This document shows positions 24,003-35,551 of a stretch of 64,000 nucleotides of DNA, piece after piece. This DNA is from Cochliopodium minus (lineage: Eukaryota; Discosea; Himatismenida; Cochliopodiidae). The notes below the pieces were generated by a model. That model was not told where the DNA came from. It did not search any database and worked only from the letters and a program-made list of their open reading frames with translations. The stretch is taken from contig JAMYWO010000043.1 in NCBI GenBank assembly GCA_024220525.1, positions 35,894-99,893 on the forward strand. The letters run 5' to 3'. A program made the translations under genes and the position numbers. Numbering within the stretch: position 1 is the first letter of the stretch; every line of letters begins with the position of its first letter.

Positions 24003-24613
24003 TAAAAGATTAAAGAATCATGAATGCCCAATGATCCTCGATGCTTGAAAGATCCTTTCAAGATGTACAAAATAACTTATTTATTTGTTTATTTGTAAGA
24101 AAATTAAAATTTATTTATTGAAAATAAATCTATAAAATTTGTTCTGCTTTCAAAGAGTATTCTTCAAATTTGAAGAAAAAAAAAAACAATTTTTTCTTAT
24201 TTTTTTATTTAAAATATATAAAAATAATAATTTTTTTTTTATTTTTTTTTATTTATAAAAATATAAAATGAAAAGAGATTTATTTCCCTTTATAATTATT
24301 CTATATGAATGCTCTTTGAATTGGAGATCAAAACAATCCTTTTCTCCTTTAGATTTTCTTTCCATTTTTTTTTTTTTTTCTTTAAAGATAAATAAAAAAT
24401 AACTGAAGATTTCTTAATATTTAAAATTGAATTTTTTTAACACTTACTTTTTTTTCACACTTATCAAATTTGGTTTATTTTTGTGAAACTAAAAATTCAT
24501 TTCTAATTGAAGAGCATTTAACTGAAAAATAACAGGAATTGCAAAATAAATATTTTCAAAAAAAAAAAAAAGAAAGAGAAAAATTAATAATTTTTTTCGG
24601 AACAACAAAATTA
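24003..24613. other. Intergenic, no gene seen
   Basis: About 600 bp of AT-rich spacer between two same-strand genes, with long poly-T and poly-A runs near 24175-24250 and 24365. It should contain the terminator of the SAM-like gene and the promoter of TAF12; I see no distinct motif. Confidence 0.5.
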
Positions 24614-24952
24614 ATGTCACAAGATATTTTAACAAAAGAAAAATTAAGAGAATTTGTATCCATTGCAACAAATACCAAAATAATTTTGGAAGAAGATGCA
24701 GAGGATATATTATTGTCAATGATTGATGATTTTCTTGAAAGAACAATATCATCTTCATCATCCCTTGCAAAGCACAGAGGATCGAATATTTTGGAAAAAT
24801 CTGATATAGAGATGCACTTAAAATTGAATTGTCCCAAATTAATTTCATCCCAATCTTTTGATAACACTCCTAATCCTAATGTTACTCCATCTTATCCACA
24901 CAGAAGAAAATTAGACCTGAAAAGAAAAAATGAGGGAAATACAAACAAATAA
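24614..24952 (+). CDS. TAF12: TFIID/SAGA subunit TAF12 (histone fold)
   Basis: A small nuclear protein of 112 residues that pairs with TAF4 through a histone fold in TFIID and SAGA. The match to TAF12 runs along the whole fold: ILTKEKLREFVSIA, LEEDAEDILLSMIDDFLER, SSLAKHRGSNILEKSDIEMHL. These correspond to LTKKKLQDLV, LDEDVEEMLLQIADDFIE and LARHRKSSTLEVKDVQLHL of animal TAF12. The tail after residue ~80 is short and basic (PYPHRRKLDLKRK style), and the long N-terminal extension of animal TAF12 is missing. I chose the ATG at 24614; the upstream in-frame sequence is low complexity and lacks an earlier ATG of merit. Confidence 0.85.
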   Translation: MSQDILTKEKLREFVSIATNTKIILEEDAEDILLSMIDDFLERTISSSSSLAKHRGSNILEKSDIEMHLKLNCPKLISSQSFDNTPNPNVTPSYPHRRKLDLKRKNEGNTNK

Positions 24953-25098
24953 AACAATATAAATCAATCCATAAGTAGATTACATGCCTAATCAAATTTT
25001 GTTTTGGAAGAATGAAAAGATTAATATATATACTGTTCAAATAAAAAAATAAAAATAAAATTGTTTCTAATTTTTAAGTATCACATATATTATCATTG

Positions 25099-25486
25099 AT
25101 GTTGAATAGCAAAACGATTTATAGACGTATTTTGAAATTACATAAATCAAAATTACCTCCACAATTCAAAGAACTGGTAAAAAGATCAATATTAAAGAAA
25201 CCTCTTTGATATATACCATTTTACACTTGAGGATTAAAAATGAATTTGGTTTTTATAGGGTGATAATTTTGTGAGAAATGAATTCAAATTGCATTTAAAG
25301 GTGAACGATGAAAAAGTATTGAACGAATTCAAACACCAATGGATCCTTTATATCAATCAAATCGAATCCCAAGATGATGGGAAGATTGGAAAGAATATAG
25401 ATAAAAAAGAAATTACTAAATTCAGTGATTCTCAGAGGGAAAAGCTTCAACAATTCAAAATTGAATCTATGTACCAAAATAAATGA
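25099..25486 (+). CDS. SDHAF3: Succinate dehydrogenase assembly factor 3 (ACN9/SDHAF3)
   Basis: Two exons (25099-25176, 25259-25486) join in frame to 101 residues. It opens with the LYR-type helix MLNSKTIYRRILKLHKSKLP. Across the intron it reads FKELGDNFVRNEFKLHL, the SDHAF3 signature (LG..yVk.EFr.Hk), and then a helical tail with FKHQWILYINQI. In yeast and animals this mitochondrial-matrix chaperone protects the iron-sulfur subunit of complex II during assembly. Its presence argues that this cell assembles succinate dehydrogenase or fumarate reductase. It follows TAF12 on the same strand, about 150 bp downstream. Confidence 0.8.
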
Positions 25487-26231
25487 AACTTCTAATGATT
25501 ATATTCAACATAAAGTATGTATTTATAAATTATTTAAACAGAATATCTTTTTTTTTTTTTTCACATTTCTTGATATGACAATAAAAATAACTTTGCAGAA
25601 ATAAATTCTTTCAATTAATTGTTTCTTCCTTTTTTTAAGTTTTCAATGTGTATAAATTGAATTTTTATTAGTGTTGATCTTTATGATGGAGATGATCACA
25701 TTCAAATAAATAAGTTTTCTTCTTGAAAGACCTTTGAAGACACCATAAATGTGGAACTATATATTGACACCAGAAAAAAAATTTTAATAGTTTATTCCAT
25801 GATTTTCTTTAGTTTTTTGAAAATGTTTACAACAAATTGGGAACAATAAAAATTCTTTTACTCTGTTGCATAATTTTCCCAAAAATATTAATTGATGTTC
25901 CAACAAGAAGGGATTCATATTTTCTATTTCGTTTGGAGTTTTTGTAATGTTTTTCAAACATGTTACATTTTTTCAAACTAATCTCCAATGTTTTCGCTTG
26001 TCTAAAACTTTGTCATCCTGTTGACTTCATTCTATCTTCTTCCATCATTTTCTTTAATTTTGTTTTTTGGAAAGATGCTATCTTATTTTATAACTTTTTA
26101 ATCAAACAAGGTTAAGTTAAAAGTTTTTGTGAGTAATGTTCTGTTTAATTCTAGTGTAAATTTGTTTAATTCGGATAAGTTTTTCATTCAATTTCTGAAG
26201 AAAAAATCAATCAAAAAAAAAAAAAAAAAAA
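25487..26231. other. Intergenic, no gene seen
   Basis: About 745 bp of AT-rich sequence with no credible exon on either strand. It separates SDHAF3 from the kelch gene. I see no repeat or RNA gene in it. Confidence 0.5.
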
Positions 26232-28929
26232 ATGGAATTTGAAATCAGTGAAAACTTTGAACAAAATACAATAAAGGTAGAGTGTGAAGATATTATAGAT
26301 GATAATGATAAGGAAAGTATAAAGAGATGCAGTTTCCAAGTGAATTATGTGGAGGAGGAGGATATCTGTGTGGCATTTGGAGGAAATTTTTGAGAAATAT
26401 TATATAATGAGCCAAATTTATTTATATTATTTGTTTATAATTAGGGTACAAAAAAAATCAACTTCAACCTTCAATCCATCAAAGTTACTCAATTATTTTT
26501 TATAGTGTAATTTTTTATTTTTTTTCAGAAAAATAAAACCAAACAAATGAAATTAATTTAATTAAATTCAAAAAAAATAACTAGTGGAGAATGCCAAACC
26601 CATCAATGAGTAAAAAAAAAAAAGATAAAGGATTGAAATTTTTTAAATATTTTTTGTTAAAAAAAAAAATAAAAGGATTGAATGACATATTGTTCATCAG
26701 TGGGTTCAAAGGTGGAAAAATATTGACCAAAAAATTTGAGAACACTCCCAAAACTAAGGACGGCTACTGGCCAAAGCCAAGAAACTGCCATTCTACCGAA
26801 ATAGTAAAAGTGGATGATATGTATCGTTTGTATCTATTTGGGTTGAAGAAATTTAATTATTTTTTAAATTTTTTTTTAAAATTATTTTTTTATAGAGGTA
26901 ATTTTTTTTCTTTTTTTTCTAATTTGTTTTTAATGATTTTTATTTTTATAAAAAAGGTTTTTTGGGTACGGATTTCTTGAATGACTTTTGTTATTTTGAC
27001 TTCAAAAAATTGGAAAAAGAGAATGAGTATTTTGTTATGGAATGGAAAAAAATAAGTTATTCCTTTGGTAAGTGTCATCAATTTAATTTTTCAATTAAAA
27101 AATATAAAAGATTTTTTTAAAAGATACTCCTTCTGTAAGGTAAACATATTTCTTTTTAATTCCATTTTATAAAATATTTTTTAATGAAAATATTTAGGGG
27201 TTGCCATAGTTTAAATCTTATTGATGACAAACTTTATTTATTTGGTGGATTTTCTAAAGATTTCAAAGATGCGAGGAATGATATTTACATATTTGATATA
27301 AGTAATTCTTTTATCTTATTTTTTTTTTTAAAAAAAATTTTATCTTTTTTTTTTTTGATTAGAAAAAAATGAGTGGAGGGAATTAAGAATAAAAAATTCT
27401 CCTCCAGGGAGAGGTAACCTTAATTTTTGTTTTTGTTTTTCCACAATTTAAATAAATAAAAAAGGATTCCATACAGCAAATGTAATAGGAAAAACTTTGG
27501 TTGTGGTTGGAGGTATTTTCAATTATTTTTTAAGTTTAATAAATTCTCATTAAAATATTCATTATTTTTATTCTTTTTTTGTATTGTTTTTCATTATTTT
27601 TTTATATTATTATTTTCTATTTTTTATTTTTTATTTTTTATTTTTTATTTTTTATTTTTTATTTTTTATTTTTTATTTTTATATTTAGGTTCTTCATCTC
27701 TTTTGGGTAGTGGAACATATTATGGAGATATTTGGATATTGCGTACTGATGCAGAAAAGCCTTTTTGGAGACAAGTGGAAATAAATACTCTCAATCAAAA
27801 TCCTCCACTGACATTCGCTTTTCATGTAAAGAAATAATAATAAATAATGAATAAAAAATTTAATTTTTTTTCTTCTTTTTTTTAAAAGGGATCTGCTTGT
27901 TTAGGAACTCAAATTGGTAAACATATATATATTTTTTATAAAATTATTTCTTTTAATTTTTATTTTTAAAATAATTTTTATTCATTTTTCTTATTAATTA
28001 AATTATTTTTATTCATTTTCAATTTTTTTTATTTTAAAAAGTAATTTGTGGGGGAGGGAAGAGTCCAAACATTATGGGCACGAAAGAAAAAAACGGGTGT
28101 TATTTGATAGATCTCACATATTTAAACAAGGTTTCTTTCCAGAAAATCACCAGAGAAAAAAAGGTTGAAACCAAAGAAACAAACAAAAGCGAAACCAATA
28201 ATAACACTGAAAACATAGATGTCAAAAAAAATAATAATAATAATATCACTGATGATTCTAGTAGTAATATTATTCCAACCAATAAATCTGAGAAGAAAAA
28301 GATTTCTTTGAAAAAATTAGGTGTGAAAATATTCATATTTTTTTTTTTATTAATTTTATTGAAAAAAAATTGTTTAATTATATTTTATTTCTTTTGCTCT
28401 TATTTTTGTTTATTTTTCATTTTTCATTATTTTTAAAAATATGACTTTTTGGAAGATAAATTTGGCATGCCTGGTACTTTTATTGGGAATGACGCTTTCT
28501 TTTTCTTTGGTTCTGTTGACTGTACTTTTTTTCTTTCAAATTCTTCCAATTATTTTTCATTTCTTCCTTTTTTTTTGTTTCATTTTATTCAAAAAATTTT
28601 AAATTTAATTTGTAGGGACTGGTAATAAAAAAATTTAATTAAAATGAAAGGAATTTTTTTAAAAAAATAAATAAAAAGGATATAAAAGAATAGACGGTTC
28701 TGCAAAGAAATTAGTTTTTAATGTAAAAAAAATTTTTTTTTTTTTATTTTGAAATGATCCTCTTTGTGATTAGAAAAATCCCCCCTCACTGCAAGATTTT
28801 TGTGTAAGAAAAGTCAGACAAGTTTACAAGAAATTAGATGAAATCAAGAAATTTCTCCCTGAGAATATTTACCAACGTTTACTCAATTATTATCCTTCTC
28901 ATCATAAAATTGCTTTAAAAATTATTTAA
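26232..28929 (+). CDS. Kelch-repeat beta-propeller protein, many introns
   Basis: A kelch-type propeller spread over ten or more small exons. Blade motifs: KPRNCHSTEIVKVDDMYRLYLFGG with FLNDFCYFDF; RGCHSLNLIDDKLYLFGGFS with NDIYIFDI and NEWRELR; GRGFHTANVIGKTLVVVGGSS with YYGDIWILR; and CLGTQIVICGGGKSPN. A Lys/Asn-rich insert follows (28160-28320). The last exon (from about 28775) ends with NPPSLQDFCVRKVRQVYKK and LPENIYQRLLNYY, a helical tail that could be a docking motif. The exon structure before 26600 is uncertain: the ATG at 26232 opens a plausible first blade (DICVAFGG), but I could not find a clean donor after it, so the first ~350 bp may be mis-modelled. Likely role: a protein-interaction scaffold; the partner is unknown. 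Confidence 0.65.
27619..27680. repeat. Intronic (TTTTTTA)n heptamer tandem repeat
   Basis: Roughly eight to nine near-perfect copies of TTTTTTA within an intron of the kelch gene, just before its acceptor. It acts as a long polypyrimidine tract. Such a tract is a likely site of replication slippage. Confidence 0.8.
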
Positions 28930-29005
28930 AAATTTAATAAATTTATTTAAAAATAATCATTGAAAAAACAAATTTTCCACAAAAAAAAGAATTTAATTAA
29001 TCAAT

Positions 29006-30181
29006 TCAAAAAAAATTATTCTTCGAAACAGAATTTTGAAAAACAATTTTTTCTTCAAAAGTCAACAAGCACTTTGAAATGGATTTGAAAACAGACTTCA
29101 AATGTATTTCTTGAGAAGAAGAAAGGTATTTACCATGGGCAATGTCGGCAAGTTTCTTCAGTTTTCCTTCTCCATCAGAACAAAAACCAATCACGAACAC
29201 TTTCAAATTCTTGAAATCATTGATCAACTTGCCCATTTCAAAATCGCCTCCAACGTCTTCTCCATCCGAAAGGAAAATCAAAATGGGAACCCTTTTGCGA
29301 TGTAAATTTTTGGAGATCAAACGATGAGCTTCATTCAATGCATTTGAAAAATTAGTTCCGCCTGAAGGTTGAACTCGATCCAATATTGTAGAAAAATCGT
29401 TTTTCATAATAGGCAGTGTTTCACAAAGTGTTGTTGCTTGTTCGTTAAAAGTGATCACACTGAAGAGATCTTTTGCTTTCACTTTTTTTCTGCTTTGGAA
29501 GAAACTTACAAAATTAGATTTCAGAGTGTTGAATCTTGAACCGCTCATTGATCCAGAAGAATCCAAAACAAAATAGGTCTGATACTTTTGGTAGTGCTTC
29601 TTTTCTACTTTAACAATTTTTTGAGAAGTTTTTGTCAAAGTTAAACCAACATTCATGGTGATTTGATTCTCATTCATTTGGATCATTGCGTATTGTTGAT
29701 TTGTTGGCCTCACATTTTTGTGGGGAATGATTTTGTTTTCTCTTTGAATAGTTCCTTTACAATTGTTTTCTTTTTTTCCTATTTCTTGATGGACCAAATT
29801 CATATCAACCTGTTTGTTTCTTGATGGTATTTCCTTTGGGAAATTAGAGTTGTTTGTAGCCTGAGATGTGGTTTCTGCAGATTTAGCTTTCTCCTTTTCT
29901 TCTTTCACAATCACCTTTATAATTTTACCATTCAAAATTGATCCATTTAAAGCAATAATTGCCAAATCTCTCATTTGTTGATTATAGAAGTCTATGAAAG
30001 CGTAAACTTTTAATTCTTTTTTCACTTGATCTTCTTTTCTCATTACTTTTATCTTTTTTGGTTGGAAATTTGAAAAGTGCACTTGAAGATCTAGCATTTG
30101 GCAAAATTGATCAAGGTCTCCAACATAAGTTTTGTAGATTTCTGAGGATTGTTTGCTCTGAGTGTTTAGTTTATTAATCAT
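29006..30181 (-). CDS. RRM + von Willebrand A domain protein
   Basis: A single-exon gene of 391 residues. I use the first true ATG (30181); the longer open frame upstream lacks an ATG. Residues ~16-95 look like an RNA-recognition motif: YKTYVGDL at the RNP2 position, LKVYAFIDF at RNP1, and LNGSILNGKIIKVIV for the last strands. A low-complexity linker (95-160) follows. Residues ~200-375 are a vWA domain with a complete MIDAS: FVLDSSGSMSG, GGTNFSNAL and LSDGED. vWA domains with this MIDAS bind a metal and a partner acidic residue. Both domains look intact. The combination suggests an RNA-linked adhesion or assembly factor, but its function is unknown. It is convergent with the kelch gene (76 bp apart). 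Confidence 0.75.
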   Translation of the reverse strand: MINKLNTQSKQSSEIYKTYVGDLDQFCQMLDLQVHFSNFQPKKIKVMRKEDQVKKELKVYAFIDFYNQQMRDLAIIALNGSILNGKIIKVIVKEEKEKAKSAETTSQATNNSNFPKEIPSRNKQVDMNLVHQEIGKKENNCKGTIQRENKIIPHKNVRPTNQQYAMIQMNENQITMNVGLTLTKTSQKIVKVEKKHYQKYQTYFVLDSSGSMSGSRFNTLKSNFVSFFQSRKKVKAKDLFSVITFNEQATTLCETLPIMKNDFSTILDRVQPSGGTNFSNALNEAHRLISKNLHRKRVPILIFLSDGEDVGGDFEMGKLINDFKNLKVFVIGFCSDGEGKLKKLADIAHGKYLSSSQEIHLKSVFKSISKCLLTFEEKIVFQNSVSKNNFF

Positions 30182-30740
30182 TGATAAGAAAGAATTATTA
30201 TTGGTTTTGATTTGTGTTTTTTTTTTTTTGATTTTTAGAAAATCTTTTTTTATTTTGTTTTGAAACAAAACATATCATATCATAAAATAATCATATCATA
30301 TCATATGATTGAATTTAGGATCAACAAATATTGTTGTTTGCCAAAAGTTGGTTTCCAATATTTTTTATGTTTCAAAATATAAACCTTTGTTGATAAAAAA
30401 ATTAAAATATTCACATTCTACAGTTATTTTATTAAGTGATCATATGTGAAACAGCACCCAATTTTCTATATTTTGAATTCATTCCTCAATTCAACCATTT
30501 TACAATATGATCCAAAAATTATTTTGTGGAAAAATAAAATCTTGGTTGGAGGAATATTTACCAAAATTTTTAGAAAAAAATTGAAATGATCTTTAATATG
30601 AAATTCATGCTTATTTCTAAAGTATTTGACATTTATGGATAAAAAAAAGAGCTCAAATTTCTTTTGTTATTTTTTACAAACAAAAATAAAAAAAAAATTT
30701 ACTTCCTCATTTATATTGAAAATTAATAAAGGGTGATAAA
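30182..30740. other. Divergent intergenic with (CATAT)-type repeat
   Basis: A spacer between the RRM-vWA gene (minus) and the SH3-GTPase-RhoGAP gene (plus). Around 30270-30308 lies a tandem of CATAT/ATATC units. Otherwise it is AT-rich, with nothing recognisable; it should hold two divergent promoters. Confidence 0.5.
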
Positions 30741-33700
30741 ATGAGCACAAATGAAGACAAAATACAAAAATTAAGAGAGGAATTAGAAAATTCGATATTG
30801 GGAAAATTTTGCATAGCACTCCAAAATTATAATGAGAAAGGAGATTCAAAGCTAAAATTGAAAAAGGGAGATATTTTAAAGGTGAAAAATAAAGAATTAT
30901 TGAAATGGAAGGAAATAAACCTTTTTTTTTTCTATAAAACATAGATTAAGGAAATGAGCGAAGATCTGGAGATGTTGAGAGGTAAAAGAGCAAATGGGAA
31001 ATCAGGATGGTTCCCCAGATTTTATGTGACTCCTGAACCAATAGATATATCTACCATTCCAAAGGTATTAAAAAATTAGAAAGAGCGAAATGACATTTAT
31101 CTTAATTTTCTTTGAAATTTGATCAGTTCAATTTCGCCTTATTTCAAAATTAATTTATCACTCAAAAAAAAAAAAGAATATATCTTCCAAATTCAGCAAA
31201 ATCACTGATTCACCCATCATGTTGAAAAAAAAGTCGAAGAGTCTCAAAGATCTTGTTCCTAGCACTCCTCCTAAAAAGATCAGCGTCGTCAATTATACAA
31301 AAGAAGAAATCGAAGAGGAATTATCACCACAAAAGGGAAAACCCATGGGTTTTTTGGAGTTTTGTGAAACAGAAGGTAAAAATGAAAATAAATTTCGAAA
31401 AATCAAAAAATCGTTATAAATCTTATTTATTTTGAGGATAATTCTTATTTGAAGATTATATAGTATAATAATCAAGAAAATGTATTTATATATTCAATAG
31501 ATCCAAAATGATAACATCCCAATTAATTATCTCAATTCAAAAAATTTAATTCCACTTTAATTTTAAATCAAAAAAATTCCAATTTAAAGGAATAGTAATT
31601 TATAATAAGTTTTTAACTTCGGAGAGGGAAATATTTCTTTTTATATCATTCTTTTCATAGTAATTATCTTTGATTTAATTAGATTTTTATAAACTCATTT
31701 TCTTTGAACAGAAAAAAAGGGAAATGAGAAGAAAAGAATATTGTTGGATATTCTTATGTTGGGCAAAGAAAAAACCTTCAAAACTACCTTTGCAAGAACA
31801 ATATTAACAAAAGAATATCCAGGAGAGCAGTACACACATTCCGAAAAAAAACAAACATTCTACGGAGAAATAGCAAGGGGGAAAGACAAAATGTATTGCA
31901 TCACCTTTCACGAATTCTCTCACGAAATTTCCAAACTGAATGCTTTTTTAGATTTTGAGGCTCATGCTTTCATTTTAGGATTTGATATCTCTGATCCTTC
32001 TTCTTTTGAAGTTTTACCCAAATATGTTGAATCTCTTGAAAAAATTCTTAAAAAAACTCCTCAACAACTCAACCTTATTTTAGTTGGTAAAAAAATAAAT
32101 TTTTTTTTTTTTAAAAAACTATGTTGAAGATTAATTGTTTTAAAACATTTTTTTTAATTTTTTTATTTAGGTAATAAAATTGATTTATATTCTGATTCCA
32201 AAGAAAATTTTGTAAAACAAGAAGCTGCTGTAAAATTTTTTGTTTTAAAAAAAAACAGCACAAAAGAAAGAAATAATCTCTTTTTCCTGTTCAACTTTCA
32301 AAAAAAAATCAAGTTTGTTTAAAACTTTTTTTTTAAAAAAAATTTTATTTCTTTGTTTTAAAAATCTTGATTCTTTTTAAAAACTTTTTTTGTTCAGGAA
32401 GAGTTGGCGAAGAGTTGGGGAAGTGTCTACGTGGGGATATCTTGCAAAGAAAAAAAAAACATGGAAAAAAGTTTGGAAGAAATCTTCAAAAAACACTCCA
32501 AAAAGCTCGAAATGGAAAACGCCATCTCCTCCTGGGCCAACTGCGGCAACAACAACAACAACAACGTCAATAATAACAAAAACTCATCTTCTGACATTAA
32601 CAAGGAAAGGAGATCAACCGTTACCAATACATCAACGAATGGGAGTCTTGATCGTCAAATAAGCAAAACTTGGGACAATGACAAACGTTCCAAATACAAA
32701 AAGATCTTGAAGATTTCTCAGGACCATTCTATGCGGGATAATTCTAGTTTTGGCACTCCTCCTCGGGATCTTTCGCATGGCAAACAGCCTGTTTCTCATT
32801 ATCTCGTTTCCAGCCCTTCTATTTTCGGTGGATCTTTTGGATCGTAAAAAAAAATTTTAATAAATTTTTTATTTTTTATTTTTTTTTAAATTTTATTATT
32901 TATTATTTATTATTTAACAGTTTTTTTATTCATTAGATCAAAATTTATATTACTATTTTTTGTATTTTTATTTTCATTGTCTTTTTTATTTCGTAAGATT
33001 TACTTTTATAATATATTTTATTTCTTATTTTTAAATTCATTAGTTTTTGATTTATTTTATTTTATTATTTGTATTAGTTTATTTTTGCATTCATTAGTTT
33101 TTTATTTTAATTATCCATAATTATTTTTTGTTTTAATTTTTTATTTTCTTGCTTTTTAATTGTTAGGGAAGAAACAGATCATAACGAACGTTTGGAAGAA
33201 AATCTTCAAAACGGAAACAAAAAAAAAGAAAAGAAGAAAAAGGAAAATGAGATGAATGTAACACACGAACAAAGAGGTTTGGCAATGGAATCCATTTCTG
33301 ACAATACTTCCTCTGTTGTAAAATTTTCAGGAGAGAAGCTCACTCTTAATGAAGAAAATTGTCCTTTTCTCACCAAATATTTTAGCAAACATCTCCTTTC
33401 TAAAGAGCTTTTGGTAAAAAATATAATATAAAATAAATTAAAAAATGAAAATAAATCATAAAATAAAAAATAAAAATAAAATTAAATAATAAAAAATGAA
33501 AATAAATAAGAAAATAAAGAAAAAAATAAAAAAAATAAAAAAATTTAAAAATTTTAAAAATAAAATAAAAAATAAAATTAAAAAATAAAAAAAATAATAA
33601 TAATAAATATAGAGTTAAAAAATTAAAAATAAAAGAAAAAAAACAAATATGGTAAAAAAATAAAGTTAAAAAATAAAAAATAAAAATTAAAAATAAAGTT

Positions 33701-35273
33701 AAAAAATAAAAAAAAATAAAAAATAATGAAAAAAAAAGATTGTAAATTTGTTAAACACTTTTTTTTTATTTTTTGCAGAAATATTTATTTGAAAACATGC
33801 AAGAAGATTTACAATTAACAACAAGAAACATAAATTGGAAATTCGAACCAGTGCTGACAGATAATTTGATTGAGAAGTGGCTCACTCAAAAGAACATTTC
33901 GAATTCCCCAAAAACTTCCCAGAAGCTCATTTTTTATCTTCTTAAAGATTCTGTCATCGAAGAAATCAAAAAATCCAAAAACGAAACGCTTTATCAATAT
34001 TTCACTCCTCAACGTCGTGCTTTAATTCTTTCCAAAAAAAATAAGTAAATCTTTAATTTTTATTTTTTTTTTTATTTTTTTATTTACTTTTTTTATTAAT
34101 ATATTTTTTATATATTTTATTTTTTTTATCATTTTATTTTTTCTACTTTTTTACAGAAAAATATTTGTTTTATTTTTTTTTTTTTTTCAAATCATTTTTT
34201 TATTTTAATTTTATTTATTTTTAATTATTTAATTTCTATTTATTTTATCATTTTATTTTTTTATTTCTTATATTTATTTTATCATTTTATTTTTGTTTTA
34301 TTTTTTTTAAAATCATTTTTTATTTGTAGAGATTTATTTTTTATTGTTTTATTTTTTTTTAAACAGATCAACAACATTAAGACCAAAGAAAGGAGGACAT
34401 TCAAGATCAAGTTCAGTTACAACTACAACAGACACAATAAGAAACGTAGAAATGAAAACAAAGCTGATGGAGAAGACATGGGAAGAACTGATGAAAAGCC
34501 AACAAAAACTCTTCGCGGAATTTAATTTGAAAATTCCTCAAGTGATTATTTATTTAGCTGAAAAGATAATCCAATTAGGCGGGAAAAATACAAAGGGCAT
34601 CTTGCGTTTATCTATTCGTAACGATGTCAAAATCAAATATATTGAGCAGTTCAAGTCTCTTGGTTACATTAATTTGTGTAATGAGAAGGATTGCAACGTC
34701 CCTGCTGTTTTGCTCAAACATTTTTTTGGCTATTCCCCTCTTCCCCTCTTTGAAAATTATGATGAATGTATTAATTCTAAATCTGAATCTGATTATCAAA
34801 AATTGGGTGAATATTCTTTATAATTTATACATTTTAATTTTATTTAAATATATACATTTTTATTTTATTTTTATTTTATTTTTATTTTTTAAAAATTAAT
34901 AATTTATTTTAAATTTAATAATTTTTTAATTTTTTTTTTTATTTATTTTTTAAAAGTTGAAAGTTTGAATGAAACCAACAAAAGAGTTCTCTTTTATCTT
35001 TGTAATTTTATGATTGAAATGGATTCTGTATCACAAGTAACACTCATGGACATTTCAAATCTTTGTTTAGTTTTCGTTCCTGCTTTTTTCAAAAGTAAAA
35101 GTGTTGATGTTGAAACTATCATGATACAGCAACATTCAGAACAAAAGTTTTTGGTCAGCTTTTTAAAGTGGATTCCTTCTATTCTCCCAAAAGATGATCT
35201 TTGTATATTAAAATCTGATGAAGAAAGAGAAAAATTAATTTCTGATTTTGAAAAACTATGTGATAATAAATGA
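30741..35273 (+). CDS. SH3 + degenerate Ras-like domain + RhoGAP protein
   Basis: About eleven exons. Residues ~22-85 are an SH3 domain split by an intron: FCIALQNYNEKGDSKLKLKKGD, then MLRGKRANGKSGWFPRFYVTP. After a basic linker comes a Ras-like domain (exons at about 31710-32088, 32172-32230 and 32399 onward): ILMLGKEKTFKTTFARTIL (P-loop with Phe for the last Gly), no DTAG motif, AFILGFDISDPSSFEVLPKYV, an intact LILVGNKIDL, and VYVGISCKE. A Ser/Asn-rich segment and a charged helical region follow. The end is RhoGAP-like: KIPQVIIYLAEKIIQLGG, GILRLSIRN (with the arginine-finger Arg), VPAVLLKHFFGYSPLPLFENY, NKRVLFYLCNFM. It should inactivate a Rho/Rac GTPase. The layout, a pseudo-GTPase on the same chain as a RhoGAP, recalls animal p190RhoGAP, with an added SH3. 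Intron sizes vary widely (up to about 340 bp). Confidence 0.7.
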
Positions 35274-35551
35274 CGTCAAATTGTTTTTCATTTTTGATTT
35301 GTTCTTGAAAAATTTCATTGATTTTTATTTTCTTTAAAGAATTGGAAGATTAGAAATGGGACAAAGATCATCTTTTGATCAACAATGACAAAATTTTTAA
35401 AACAAAAAAAAAGAAATAAAGAAAAAAATACAAATAATTTAAAATTTATTAATTTTATAAAAAGCAAAACCAATCAAGAAACCTATCACTTTTGTAAAAA
35501 GTTATTAATATCCCAACATTAAGTTTTTTTTTAATGAAATGAAAAGGAAAA

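Noticed and set aside
30182-30268. Longer N-terminus of the RRM-vWA protein
   Set aside because: The frame is open but has no ATG; the first ATG is at 30181.
34050-34340. T-rich segment thought of as a possible separate gene boundary
   Set aside because: It is an intron: the coding parts on both sides belong to the RhoGAP gene, and similar T-rich introns occur throughout the window.
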